39,786 bases of DNA from an uncultured Flavobacteriales bacterium. Its GTDB lineage: Bacteria > Bacteroidota > Bacteroidia > Flavobacteriales_D > Crocinitomicaceae. Shown in pieces: positions 1 through 8,032 of the stretch (position 1 is its first letter; each line of letters begins with the position of its first letter). Made by a program: the position numbers and the translations under genes. The notes beneath the pieces are model-generated. The model saw only the letters and a program-made list of their open reading frames with translations. It ran no database searches and was not told the origin of the DNA. The stretch lies in assembly GCA_913056215.1 (NCBI GenBank), contig CAJXMN010000014.1:1-39786 (forward strand), read 5' to 3'.

Positions 1-468
1 AAACAAAAGGGAATAGATTATATACCAGAAACTTTAATTAATGGAGATACACGAAAACAAATACTTGCTCGTAGCCGCTATTTACTTTACAAGAGTCGCG
101 AAAAGTGGACAATCAAACAGCAAGTAAGAGCTCAACTATTATTTAAAGAATATCCTGAAATAGAAAAAGCTTACAACCTAAGTCAGGCTTTACGTCAAAT
201 CTATAATACTGATAAAGGAAAGGGAGTTGCGCTTACTAAACTCGCTCAATGGTATGACCAGGTCGAAAAATCAGGGTTTAAGAGCTTCAACACCATAATG
301 AACACCATTTCACTCAACTATGAATCGATACTCAATTATTTTGATAACAGAAGTACCAACGCAGCGGCAGAATCATTTAATGCTAGAGTTAAAGCGTTTA
401 GATCTCAGTTTAGAGGTGTCAGAAATGTAGAATATTTTTTGTTCAGATTAACTAAAATTTATGCTTAG
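1..468 (+). CDS. IS transposase, C-terminal part (cut by window edge)
   Basis: An open frame runs from base 1 to a TAG at 466-468 and gives the last 155 residues of a transposase; the N-terminus lies outside the window. The tail is that of a DDE transposase of the ISL3-like/ISAon1 type common in Bacteroidota. A helical, basic segment leads into NYFDNRSTNAAAESFNAR, where the Glu (residue 124 of the fragment) is the likely third catalytic acid. The ending FRGVRNVEYFLFRLTKIYA is also typical of the family. No frameshift or stop is seen in the visible part, so it may be intact. It lies about 100 bp from the 3' end of tRNA-Ser. Transposase is fairly sure; the exact IS family is recalled from the C-terminal signature and is less sure. 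Confidence 0.8.
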   Translation, partial: KQKGIDYIPETLINGDTRKQILARSRYLLYKSREKWTIKQQVRAQLLFKEYPEIEKAYNLSQALRQIYNTDKGKGVALTKLAQWYDQVEKSGFKSFNTIMNTISLNYESILNYFDNRSTNAAAESFNARVKAFRSQFRGVRNVEYFLFRLTKIYA

Positions 469-475
469 TCCCCAA

Positions 476-507
476 CTTTTACTCTTGATCCCTTTTACTC
501 TTGATCC
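476..507. repeat. 16-bp perfect tandem repeat at the IS end
   Basis: The unit CTTTTACTCTTGATCC occurs twice back to back, at 476-491 and 492-507, starting eight bases after the transposase stop. The position suggests that it is, or contains, the right terminal repeat of the insertion sequence. Because the left end is outside the window I cannot confirm an inverted-repeat partner or a target duplication. Confidence 0.7.
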
Positions 508-535
508 TCTATTCTTTTACATTAAAAATTAGGGG

Positions 536-568
536 AATAAAAAAAGGTTGCCCTTTCGAACAACCTTT
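536..568 (-). terminator. Rho-independent terminator of tRNA-Ser
   Basis: Read on the minus strand, AAAGGTTG (complement of 561-568) pairs perfectly with CAACCTTT (complement of 543-550) across a 10-base loop. It is followed by a T-rich run (complement of the A tract at 536-545). It begins 6 bases beyond the tRNA 3' end. Confidence 0.85.
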
Positions 569-573
569 CGCGG

Positions 574-658
574 CGGAGAAAGAGGGATTCGAACCCCCGA
601 TACCTCTCGGTATGCCGGTTTTCAAGACCGGTGCAATCAACCGCTCTGCCATTTCTCC
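574..658 (-). tRNA. tRNA-Ser (anticodon UGA)
   Basis: The minus strand folds into a class II tRNA of 85 nt. The acceptor stem GGAGAAA/TTTCTCC has a G discriminator. The anticodon stem-loop is CCGGT-CTTGAAA-ACCGG, giving anticodon TGA. A long variable arm (CATACCGAGAGGTATC) is characteristic of serine tRNAs, and the T-loop is TTCGAAT. The 3' CCA is not encoded; the following bases read CCG. It decodes UCN, mainly UCA. It has its own promoter and terminator, so it is probably a single-gene transcription unit. Confidence 0.97.
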
Positions 659-662
659 GCGA

Positions 663-692
663 CAAAAGTAGTAATAGTTATTTTTATGCCAA
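663..692 (-). promoter_or_regulatory. Promoter of tRNA-Ser (-33 TTG / -7 TACTTTTG)
   Basis: On the minus strand TTG (complement of 690-692) is followed after 19 bases by TACTTTTG (complement of 663-670), a perfect match to the Bacteroidota TAnnTTTG -7 element. Only four bases separate the box from tRNA nucleotide 1, so the 5' leader must be very short or absent. Confidence 0.8.
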
Positions 693-859
693 GCTTTTTA
701 TGAAACTATTTTATATAAAAATTGAAATCAATTGATTATCAGACAGGTTTTGATTAGTCATTTATTTACTCAAAATCACCGTTTACTCAAAAGAACTGCA
801 CATCTTTTAAGTTTACTTAAAATTACCTTATTTTTATGCTTTGATTCAAAAGAGAGAAA

Positions 860-2323
860 ATGAGATATCAAAACGCTTTCATAGTTGTATTGTTCTTTAT
901 AATTCCTTCCCTTTTCTGGGCTCAGGAAAGACAACTCAAAGCATACCTCAATGAACGTCAATTTTACGCACCTGAAGAGGGTACCTATTTAGAGGTTCAA
1001 TTGCATTTTGCGGGGCATACCCTTCGCTACTTGTCAGAAGATAGCACCACTTATGGGGAAGTTGAAATTACACACATATTCAGTCAACATGATACCGTAT
1101 TCACTTACGACAAATACGTGCTCAAGAGTCCATTAGTTATTGATAGTATTGTAGAAGATTTCCACGATATTCAGCGTTATTCACTTCCTCCTGGTACCTA
1201 CGACTATGAGTTGAGCATTAAAGATGTTCATGCAGACCACCCGCCGATAAGTGTTGAAAAAACTATTCGTATACGAGCTATGGATGGACAGGTAGAAATT
1301 TCGGATCTAGCTGCAGCTGAAAGCATACGTCCAAAAGGTCAGCAATCATCAGTCTTTTCGAAATTTGGATACGATGTTGTTCCAATGGTGACGAATTACT
1401 ACCCCACCGAATTGCAAAAGCTACCTTATTATGTTGAAATATATAATACTAAAGCGCATCACGATGATTCGGTCTATGTCGTCGAACAAAAAATCGTTGG
1501 CACCAATGATGATATTGATCTATCTGGATATACGCGTTATTTTCGCTATAAAGAATCGCGCTTACAGCCCATTGCGAAGTACGTAGATATCAGCACCCTT
1601 CCTACTGGCGCTTATGAATTGAAGATCAATGTACTCAACAGAAACAAGGAGGTAATTGCTCAACAAACTTTTGCCTTTGACCGGAATAACACCGCGGAAG
1701 TGGACAATGTAGCATTCCGATCCACAGTGCTGGATCCTGCATTTGAAGAAAGTATCCCCAACGACTCTACTGGATATTATGTAGCGAGTCTCATTCCCAT
1801 TGCCAGGTCAAGCGAAGTAAAAAACATTATAGAAATACTCAAACAAAAGGACAACGAAAAAAATCAAAAGTATCTACAAGCTTTTTGGAAATCTGCTGAT
1901 CCAAAAAAACCCTATGAAGGCTGGATCAAATACAAACAACAGGTTCAAAAAGTGGAAAAACTATTTGCCACAAACTATCAAGTAGGGTTTGAAACGGATC
2001 GTGGTCGTGTTTATTTGCAATACGGACCTCCTAATCAATTGACAGAGCGTCCATCTTCTCCTTCTGAATACCCGTATGAAATATGGCAATACGACAAAAT
2101 TGGACGTTTTTCCAATCGACGCTTCGTGTTTTATAGTCCAACCAATTTAAACAAGGATTACCGATTGCTGCACAGCGATATGGTAGGGGAACTTCAAAAC
2201 TATCGTTGGCGTTATGCACTCAATAAACGAAATACGCCCGACAGCAATCTTGATAATCCACAAGGCAGTGGATACCAACGGCACTTTGGAGGCAATTCTT
2301 CACTCTATTACAACAGCTATTAA
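860..2323 (+). CDS. Secreted GWxTD-domain protein
   Basis: A 487-residue protein with an N-terminal signal peptide: hydrophobic residues 7-20, likely cleaved after the Ala of FWAQ. Near residue 376 it carries GFETDRGRVYLQYGPP, followed by YPYEIWQYD and RRFVFYSP. This is the layout of the GWxTD domain, found in secreted Bacteroidota proteins of unknown function; here the Trp of the motif is Phe. The N-terminal ~350 residues are beta-rich and not recognised. The ATG at 860 directly precedes the signal peptide. Its stop overlaps the start of the next gene (TAATG), so the two are probably translationally coupled. The function is unknown; the coupling to a glycosyltransferase hints at an envelope role, which is inference only. 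Confidence 0.75.
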   Translation: MRYQNAFIVVLFFIIPSLFWAQERQLKAYLNERQFYAPEEGTYLEVQLHFAGHTLRYLSEDSTTYGEVEITHIFSQHDTVFTYDKYVLKSPLVIDSIVEDFHDIQRYSLPPGTYDYELSIKDVHADHPPISVEKTIRIRAMDGQVEISDLAAAESIRPKGQQSSVFSKFGYDVVPMVTNYYPTELQKLPYYVEIYNTKAHHDDSVYVVEQKIVGTNDDIDLSGYTRYFRYKESRLQPIAKYVDISTLPTGAYELKINVLNRNKEVIAQQTFAFDRNNTAEVDNVAFRSTVLDPAFEESIPNDSTGYYVASLIPIARSSEVKNIIEILKQKDNEKNQKYLQAFWKSADPKKPYEGWIKYKQQVQKVEKLFATNYQVGFETDRGRVYLQYGPPNQLTERPSSPSEYPYEIWQYDKIGRFSNRRFVFYSPTNLNKDYRLLHSDMVGELQNYRWRYALNKRNTPDSNLDNPQGSGYQRHFGGNSSLYYNSY

Positions 2324-3366
2324 TGATACATGGCGAACAACCAACGGCTGTGGTTATTTTAAATTGGAACGGGAAAACATTTCTAGAACAGTTTTTGCCG
2401 GCACTAATTAAAAATACACCGGCTGCAACAATCATCGTTGCAGACAATAATTCTTCAGATGAGAGTGTTTCTTTTTTATCGAAAAACTATCCCAATATTG
2501 AAGTGATTCAAAACAAATCTAATGGTGGTTTCGCGAAAGGTTATAACGATGCTCTGGCATTACTAAAAGGACGATTTTCTAATTACGTATTGATCAATTC
2601 GGATATCGAAGTCACTCCGGGGTGGCTGGAACCACTCGTGCAAAAAGTAAATCAGAAAAACGTAGCAGGAGCGCAACCTAAGGTGCGTGCTTATCACCGT
2701 CGTTCACATTTCGAACACGCCGGAGCAAGTGGTGGGTTTATAGATAAAAATTACTATCCGTTTTGTCGTGGTCGTATTTTTGATGCTGTAGAGCCCGATA
2801 ACGGTCAGTACGACAATGAAAAGGAGATTTTTTGGACAACGGGAGCCTGTATGATTATCCGGGCTGACATTTACCATGAACTTGGAGGACTCGATGCTGA
2901 TTTTTTTGCTCACATGGAGGAAATTGATCTTTGTTGGCGCGCTAAGAAAAGCGGTTATTCTTTCTATGTCGTTCCTGATTCCCTAGTATACCATGTTGGG
3001 GGTGGCACCCTTACCTACGAAAATCCACGCAAAACATTCCTTAACTTCCGCAACAGTCTATTTATGATCCACAAAAATCACGAAGGATGGTTGTTCGGAA
3101 AGATCATTTACCGAATGATACTGGACGGAATTGCTGGTCTTAAATACTTGGCGTCATTTAATGGAAAACATTTCAATGCAATTTTAAAGGCACATTTCGC
3201 TTATTATCGTCAGCTGAAAACATTGAATAAAAAACGCAAAGCAATTAAGGAATCAACAACAACATTCAATAAAACTGGATTATATAAAGCCTCCTTATTG
3301 TGGGCTTATTTTTTTAAGGGGGTCAAATCCTTCAAGGGTCTGAACAAACGCTTTTTTGCGGATTAA
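2323..3366 (+). CDS. Glycosyltransferase family 2
   Basis: A 347-residue inverting GT-A glycosyltransferase of the rhamnosyltransferase-like GT2 type. It opens with the nucleotide-sugar binding strand AVVILNWNG and has ADNNSSDES, the DxD-like LINSDIEV, and the acceptor-side motif FFAHMEEIDLCWRAKKSGY containing the likely catalytic acid, preceded by TTGACMIIRAD. The C-terminal ~110 residues are basic with a possible membrane-associated helix. It starts inside the stop of the GWxTD gene (1-nt overlap), so it is the second gene of a two-gene operon. Its stop codon overlaps that of convergent aroQ. It probably adds a sugar to a cell-surface glycan; donor and acceptor cannot be told from sequence. 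Confidence 0.85.
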   Translation: MIHGEQPTAVVILNWNGKTFLEQFLPALIKNTPAATIIVADNNSSDESVSFLSKNYPNIEVIQNKSNGGFAKGYNDALALLKGRFSNYVLINSDIEVTPGWLEPLVQKVNQKNVAGAQPKVRAYHRRSHFEHAGASGGFIDKNYYPFCRGRIFDAVEPDNGQYDNEKEIFWTTGACMIIRADIYHELGGLDADFFAHMEEIDLCWRAKKSGYSFYVVPDSLVYHVGGGTLTYENPRKTFLNFRNSLFMIHKNHEGWLFGKIIYRMILDGIAGLKYLASFNGKHFNAILKAHFAYYRQLKTLNKKRKAIKESTTTFNKTGLYKASLLWAYFFKGVKSFKGLNKRFFAD

Positions 3367-3782
3367 TCCTCCTTGTGATACTTACATAAATAATCGATAG
3401 CCAGCTCGTAGCTCGTCATCCCAAAGCCAAAGATGCAGCCCACAGCCACAGGGCTTATCAGTGATTCATGACGAAAAGATTCGCGCCCGGCAATATTGGA
3501 AATATGCACTTCTACCACCGGTTGATGTATCGCGGCTACCGCATCGCGCAACGCCACAGAAGTATGTGTATAACCCCCAGCGTTCAGGACAACCCCTTCT
3601 GCATCGCTCTGATGAAGCTTATCGATGATCTCACCTTCAACATTGGATTGAAAAGAGGTGATATCGTGGTCTTTTGCTTCGAGCTGCTCCAAAAAGTATT
3701 CAAAAGTGACTTCACCATATATCGTGGGTTGCCGCTTGCCCAATAAGTTTAAATTGGGTCCATTAACTATGAGGATTTTCAT
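3363..3782 (-). CDS. aroQ: Type II 3-dehydroquinate dehydratase
   Basis: This cytoplasmic enzyme converts 3-dehydroquinate to 3-dehydroshikimate in the shikimate pathway. The 139-residue length is standard for the type II (dodecameric) family. Diagnostic motifs are NGPNLNLLGKRQPTIYG (residues 7-23, with catalytic Arg17 and Tyr22), NAGGYTHTS (67-75) and EVHISNIAGRESFR (91-104, with catalytic His93 and substrate-binding Arg104). The gene is on the minus strand and converges on the GT2 gene; its TAA and that of the GT2 gene overlap in the bases TTAA. About 120 bp separate it from the divergent LTA-synthase-like gene. No convincing promoter box was found for it. Confidence 0.96.
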   Translation of the reverse strand: MKILIVNGPNLNLLGKRQPTIYGEVTFEYFLEQLEAKDHDITSFQSNVEGEIIDKLHQSDAEGVVLNAGGYTHTSVALRDAVAAIHQPVVEVHISNIAGRESFRHESLISPVAVGCIFGFGMTSYELAIDYLCKYHKED

Positions 3783-3905
3783 ATCACTGATTTTAGGTTG
3801 AAGGTAACAAAAAATTCCCGAAGACGCTCCTCTCGGTCATTGAATATGAGCTCTTCTTAGCGTAAAAATGCTATTATTATTGACAAAAAAATGTACATTT
3901 AACCG

Positions 3906-5894
3906 ATGCAAAACGTGTTCATACGAAAATTAAATACCTTTTGGAAAAATTATTCATTGCTTTTTCTCTGGATGGTTTTTTATGTGGTAGCCATTCGTAG
4001 CTTCGAATTCATTTTCCTGCTTGAAAACAAGCTGTCGATGACGAATCCCTGGAGAAGTTTCACGTATGCCTTAGAATTTGACCTCATCTTAATCGGTGTC
4101 ATGTACCTGATTTTAATTATTCCCTCAATAGGATTGTACCTATGGCACCAGCGTCTTTTGCGATTATGGTTTGGTATTTTATTCTTCACCTATGGGCTAC
4201 TGCACATCTTCTTAATTCAGTTTTTCTATACAAGTAATTTACTACTGGACAAAACTGTTTTTTACTTTAGTTGGGCGGAAATTGAAATTATTATAGGTGG
4301 AGAATCTGGACAGCTCTTTGGAGCTTATTTTTGGTTATACGCAGGAACATTGCTTTGGTGGATCATTGGTACTTTTGTTTATTTAAAATGGGTGAGATTA
4401 AATAGAATCTGGTCCATTTGTAGTAAAGTTATTACACTTGTTTTAGTGGCAATGTGGATTCTTCGAGGACAAGTACACCCTTCTCAATTGAACGCTTATT
4501 CACATTTTGAAACACAACTACACACTTCTAAACCGGCCTATTTTATATCCAGTATAGTAGAGGCCTTGTATCAAGAAAAAAATAACGAAGACCCTATTCG
4601 TGCAGCCAAAACTTACCGAACTATTTTAGGTCAAAAAAAAGATTTTCAGCATCTCAACTATCCTTTTTATCAGTCGAAAAGCTGGTATTGCAATAACGAT
4701 TGGTCCAACTATTTCAACGATTTAGATTCCAACACTAACGTAGTCATGATTTTTGCAGAAGGCTTGTCTACTCAGTTTTCAGGAACTCAAACGCTCGATG
4801 GAAGTTACACCCCTTTTTTAGATTCACTCGCCGGCGAAAGCCTCTATTGGCCAAATATGCTGAGTAACACAGACCGTACGCATGGTGTTTTCGCCTCAGC
4901 ACTTGCTGGACTTCCACACGGATTTGAGCGCGGATTTTTAAATTACAAGGGTAAAAAACCAGATTATTTTTCACTTCCCAAAATATTGAAACAATCAAAT
5001 TATCAACTCAACTTCATCTACGGAGGATGGTCCTTTTTCGACAATTACAACGGATTTTTGCGCGCCAACAACTTCGACTCTATCGTAGATCGCGATTATA
5101 TTAAAAAGTATTTCCTCAAGAAGGATACTTCTTCGCTCGAATTTTCATGGGGTTTCCATGACGAAAAAAGCGTAGCAACCTATTTTCAGTTTTTAGAGGA
5201 GCACGGATCGTCTTCCCCTTATTTCAATTTGTATCTTACGCTTAGTCTACACAGTCCTTTCAATATACCCTTGAAAGATAGTCTTTCGCAATCAATTGAA
5301 AAGCAGCTGGATTCAGAGCACACACCCTTTTTTCAAACCCATAAAGATGTGTTAACCGCCGCCTACTATTCAGACCAGAGTCTCAAACGCTTTTTTGAAG
5401 AATATAAAAACCGACCAGATTTTCAAAACACGATCTTCTTAATCATGGGAGATCATAGTGTTTCTGAATTGGATAGAAATTGCGTATTGGGTAGGTATCG
5501 CGTTCCATTTTATATTTACTCGCCGCTGCTTCAAAAGACAGAGACGTTTAGCGAAATTATTTCACATTGGGATGTTCCAGCTACAATTCTCGACATTCTT
5601 CCTGCCGCAAAAATGAGTAAAAATTACAACCACTGGCTCGGTAAAGGCGTACAATTATCTCAAAAATGTTCTACTCAAGCCCCCATTTTTGTAGGAACTT
5701 TTCGCGGTGATATCAACGGTGTCATCTGGAAGCAATATGCTTATATTCACAATCAACTATACTCCATTCAAGAACATTTTGAACTAACTCCAGCAACAAA
5801 TAGCGCTATGAAAAAAAAATTAAGCAAAGCGCTCAAATTGTATCGTTGGGCCAACGCGTTTTCGATCGAAGAGAACCGTATTGTTCCGCTCTGA
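3906..5894 (+). CDS. LTA synthase family protein (membrane sulfatase-fold phosphotransferase)
   Basis: A 662-residue inner-membrane protein with about five N-terminal transmembrane helices (roughly residues 13-35, 50-72, 80-102, 133-157, 165-187) and an extracytoplasmic alkaline-phosphatase/sulfatase-fold domain (~275-610). Visible metal and catalytic elements are VVMIFAEG (Glu285), SNTDRTHG with the probable nucleophile Thr325, GGWSFFDNYNGF, the SLHSPF His, and IMGDHS (Asp516-His517). LtaS-type enzymes transfer phosphoglycerol from phosphatidylglycerol; in Gram-negatives, relatives modify glycans or lipids with phosphoglycerol or phosphoethanolamine. The substrate here is unknown. It converges with a GDPD lipoprotein 14 bp away. 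A run of nine A (5811-5819) lies near the 3' end but the frame is intact. Confidence 0.85.
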   Translation: MQNVFIRKLNTFWKNYSLLFLWMVFYVVAIRSFEFIFLLENKLSMTNPWRSFTYALEFDLILIGVMYLILIIPSIGLYLWHQRLLRLWFGILFFTYGLLHIFLIQFFYTSNLLLDKTVFYFSWAEIEIIIGGESGQLFGAYFWLYAGTLLWWIIGTFVYLKWVRLNRIWSICSKVITLVLVAMWILRGQVHPSQLNAYSHFETQLHTSKPAYFISSIVEALYQEKNNEDPIRAAKTYRTILGQKKDFQHLNYPFYQSKSWYCNNDWSNYFNDLDSNTNVVMIFAEGLSTQFSGTQTLDGSYTPFLDSLAGESLYWPNMLSNTDRTHGVFASALAGLPHGFERGFLNYKGKKPDYFSLPKILKQSNYQLNFIYGGWSFFDNYNGFLRANNFDSIVDRDYIKKYFLKKDTSSLEFSWGFHDEKSVATYFQFLEEHGSSSPYFNLYLTLSLHSPFNIPLKDSLSQSIEKQLDSEHTPFFQTHKDVLTAAYYSDQSLKRFFEEYKNRPDFQNTIFLIMGDHSVSELDRNCVLGRYRVPFYIYSPLLQKTETFSEIISHWDVPATILDILPAAKMSKNYNHWLGKGVQLSQKCSTQAPIFVGTFRGDINGVIWKQYAYIHNQLYSIQEHFELTPATNSAMKKKLSKALKLYRWANAFSIEENRIVPL

Positions 5895-5908
5895 TTAGCT
5901 AGTCGTCG

Positions 5909-6790
5909 TCAGTCACCTCTTTCTCTTTTAATATCACGAATGGATGAGCTCGTTAAATCCAATCCACTGATCTGCATAGAGAAAGGGTTAAGCTTTATGG
6001 CCTTTTTCAATAGTTCCTCATTTTTAATCGGCCACAATTGCACCGCGAGCTGTTTTGCTTGAGCTTCTTCGATGAGTTGTTTTGTTAAAGTACTATCCAT
6101 AATAGATGACGACACTCCGTCATAGCCTTTTTCGATTGCCCTATTTAATGCAGATGGAAAATCGTCGTAATTGATAAGGTGGCAACCCACTGATGGATGA
6201 TGTGTCTTGATTTGATCCAAAAAATAGCTATAACCTGTTTCGACGATGACCCGATCCGCTAAATCATATTGTCGTATCAACTTCACTAATTGCTGTGCTA
6301 AAGGGTCAAAATAAGAAGACGGTGCGTTACGATCAGGAAAACAACGTTCATCAAAGTAACCTTTCACATCTAATGATAACCATTTATTCGAAAATTCATT
6401 TTTTGCCAATTCCTTAAAGATTGTTTCTAGTCGATATAACTGATCTGAAACCCCCTCCCTACACTGCTTTATAGCCTCTAACTCACTAACGGATGATTTA
6501 GGGATGCAAAATGAGTTCGAATCGGCCGTATTGCAAAAATGTCCGAGCTTATCGTCATGGTAAAGCCAAATCGTCGAATCGGCTGCAAGTTGTATATCAA
6601 TCTCGCATCCATCTAGAAATTGCAAAGCATGCTTCACAGCGGGTAACGTATTTTCCAAAAATTCATTTTGGTAAACATCAGGTCCAGCTCCTCGATGACC
6701 AAATAGAAGTTGCGTAGGCAGTTTTTCTTCGCTGGGTTGGCACGCAATCAAAGAGAAACTCAAAAACAAAAAGAAGTAACGATATTTCAT
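5909..6790 (-). CDS. Glycerophosphodiester phosphodiesterase family lipoprotein
   Basis: A 293-residue TIM-barrel GDPD. The lipobox LIAC makes Cys17 the lipidated residue after a hydrophobic signal. Catalytic-site motifs are GHRGAG (His32, Arg33), EIDIQLAADSTIWLYHDD (Glu63, Asp65, His78), and a C-terminal LAVQLWPI strand. GDPDs hydrolyse glycerophosphodiesters to glycerol-3-phosphate and an alcohol. The lipid anchor places it in the envelope. It is encoded convergently with the LTA-synthase-like gene and divergently from xerD, with a 79-bp shared upstream region. Glycerophosphodiester chemistry on both sides of one convergent junction suggests related substrates, but this is inference. Confidence 0.88.
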   Translation of the reverse strand: MKYRYFFLFLSFSLIACQPSEEKLPTQLLFGHRGAGPDVYQNEFLENTLPAVKHALQFLDGCEIDIQLAADSTIWLYHDDKLGHFCNTADSNSFCIPKSSVSELEAIKQCREGVSDQLYRLETIFKELAKNEFSNKWLSLDVKGYFDERCFPDRNAPSSYFDPLAQQLVKLIRQYDLADRVIVETGYSYFLDQIKTHHPSVGCHLINYDDFPSALNRAIEKGYDGVSSSIMDSTLTKQLIEEAQAKQLAVQLWPIKNEELLKKAIKLNPFSMQISGLDLTSSSIRDIKRERGD

Positions 6791-6857
6791 GATGACGAGG
6801 CATTCTAATCAGTACTAAAATTACAATTTTTCGATCAACGATCATCATTATATTCCT

Positions 6858-6865
6858 TAGTTTTG
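6858..6865 (+). promoter_or_regulatory. -7 box of xerD (TAGTTTTG)
   Basis: A perfect TAnnTTTG element ends four bases before the xerD ATG at 6870. No clear TTG is present at the expected -33 position. Transcription from it would begin at or next to the start codon. Confidence 0.6.
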
Positions 6866-6869
6866 TGAC

Positions 6870-7775
6870 ATGACATCCTGGGAGCAACAACAGAAGGCTT
6901 TTACCAACTTCCTTCGCCTCGAGCGGGGACTCGCAGACAATTCGATTTTTGCATATCAGCGCGATGTTCAGAAGTTGAAGGATTATTGCGCACCGCGATC
7001 AATTGACCCCGTCAATGTGAGCCTGGAACACCTTAAACATTTCCTGACAGACTTGTATGACTTGGGGATTGGTGCCCGATCTCAAGCCAGGATTATCAGC
7101 GGAATCAAGCAGTTTTTTGAATTTATGATGCTCGAAGGTGAACGAGAGGACGATCCCAGCGAATTATTAGAGCTACCGAGGATTGGTCAAAAACTCCCCG
7201 TATTCCTCACCATCGAAGAAATTGACAAGCTCATCGCTGCCATCGATTTGAGCAAGCCAGAAGGTCATCGCAATAAAGCAATTCTAGAGACGCTTTATAG
7301 TTGTGGACTCCGCGTTAGTGAATTGATCAATCTGCGTTTTTCTAATCTGTTTTTAAAGGAAGGATTTGTACGTATCATCGGCAAAGGGGATAAAGAACGG
7401 TTAGTTCCTGTGAGTCCCAGTGTGGAAAAAGAAATCGACTTTTATGTTCAAGGTACGCGCAATCATATGAACGTTCAGAAAGGACACGAGGATTTCATTT
7501 TTCTCAATCGTCGCGGTAAGCAACTGACGCGAGTTATGATCTTTACCATAGTTAAAGATCTCGCTAGCGCTATTGGACTTCAAAAATCAATCAGCCCACA
7601 CACGTTTAGACATTCTTTTGCCACCCATTTAATTGAAGGTGGGGCTAATTTGCGGGCCGTTCAGGAAATGCTGGGCCACGAATCTATCACGACCACCGAA
7701 ATCTATACGCATTTGGACAGCGCGTATATCAGAGAGGCTATCATTAGTTATCACCCGAGAAACAAAAAAGGTTAA
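6870..7775 (+). CDS. xerD: Tyrosine recombinase XerD
   Basis: A 301-residue site-specific recombinase that resolves chromosome dimers at dif together with XerC. It has a SAM-like N-terminal DNA-binding domain (residues ~5-88) and the C-terminal catalytic domain. The complete catalytic set is visible: Arg148 in SCGLRVSEL, Lys172 in IGKGDKERLVPV, His244 and Arg247 in HTFRHSFATHL, His270 in MLGHESI, and nucleophile Tyr279 in EIYTHLD. The full-length, unbroken sequence favours a housekeeping Xer protein over a phage or integron integrase. XerD rather than XerC is assigned from overall resemblance and the nearby aroQ, with which xerD is often neighboured in Bacteroidota. The ATG at 6870 is the only reasonable start. 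Confidence 0.9.
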   Translation: MTSWEQQQKAFTNFLRLERGLADNSIFAYQRDVQKLKDYCAPRSIDPVNVSLEHLKHFLTDLYDLGIGARSQARIISGIKQFFEFMMLEGEREDDPSELLELPRIGQKLPVFLTIEEIDKLIAAIDLSKPEGHRNKAILETLYSCGLRVSELINLRFSNLFLKEGFVRIIGKGDKERLVPVSPSVEKEIDFYVQGTRNHMNVQKGHEDFIFLNRRGKQLTRVMIFTIVKDLASAIGLQKSISPHTFRHSFATHLIEGGANLRAVQEMLGHESITTTEIYTHLDSAYIREAIISYHPRNKKG

Positions 7776-7815
7776 TTCCATTTGGCTATTGCGCCGCATC
7801 ACAGAGAGCAATCAT

Positions 7816-7844
7816 TTTCTACCTTTTTTCTATAGCTACTTTTG
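7816..7844 (+). promoter_or_regulatory. Possible orphan promoter in the xerD-pepF gap
   Basis: TTT at 7816-7818 is followed after 18 bases by TACTTTTG (7837-7844), a perfect -7 element pointing into a 190-bp stretch without an ORF. That stretch holds a weak inverted repeat (TGCTGC 7900-7905 / GCAGCA 7925-7930) and an imperfect direct repeat (about 7961-7982 and 7991-8012). No terminator or known RNA family was recognised. Confidence 0.3.
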
Positions 7845-8032
7845 ATTGTTTATAGAGACTGCATAATATTAACTCAAAACACGAAATATACCATTAAAAT
7901 GCTGCGTTGAAAAACAAATTTATGGCAGCACCTATCCAACAACACTACATCTAACTTCGGCCGTTCTACAATTCCTTATTCAATATTCCACGGTTCTGCA
8001 ATTCGTTTACAGATTTACAGGAACGACCCGGC

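Noticed and set aside
776-961. Minus-strand ORF of 61 codons across the start of the GWxTD gene
   Set aside because: It overlaps the real signal-peptide coding region, shows no domain and has no promoter; it is a shadow.
5811-5819. Run of nine A in the LTA-synthase-like gene as a possible frameshift or phase-variation site
   Set aside because: The frame continues with a sensible C-terminus to a normal stop; slippage is possible but nothing in the sequence supports it.
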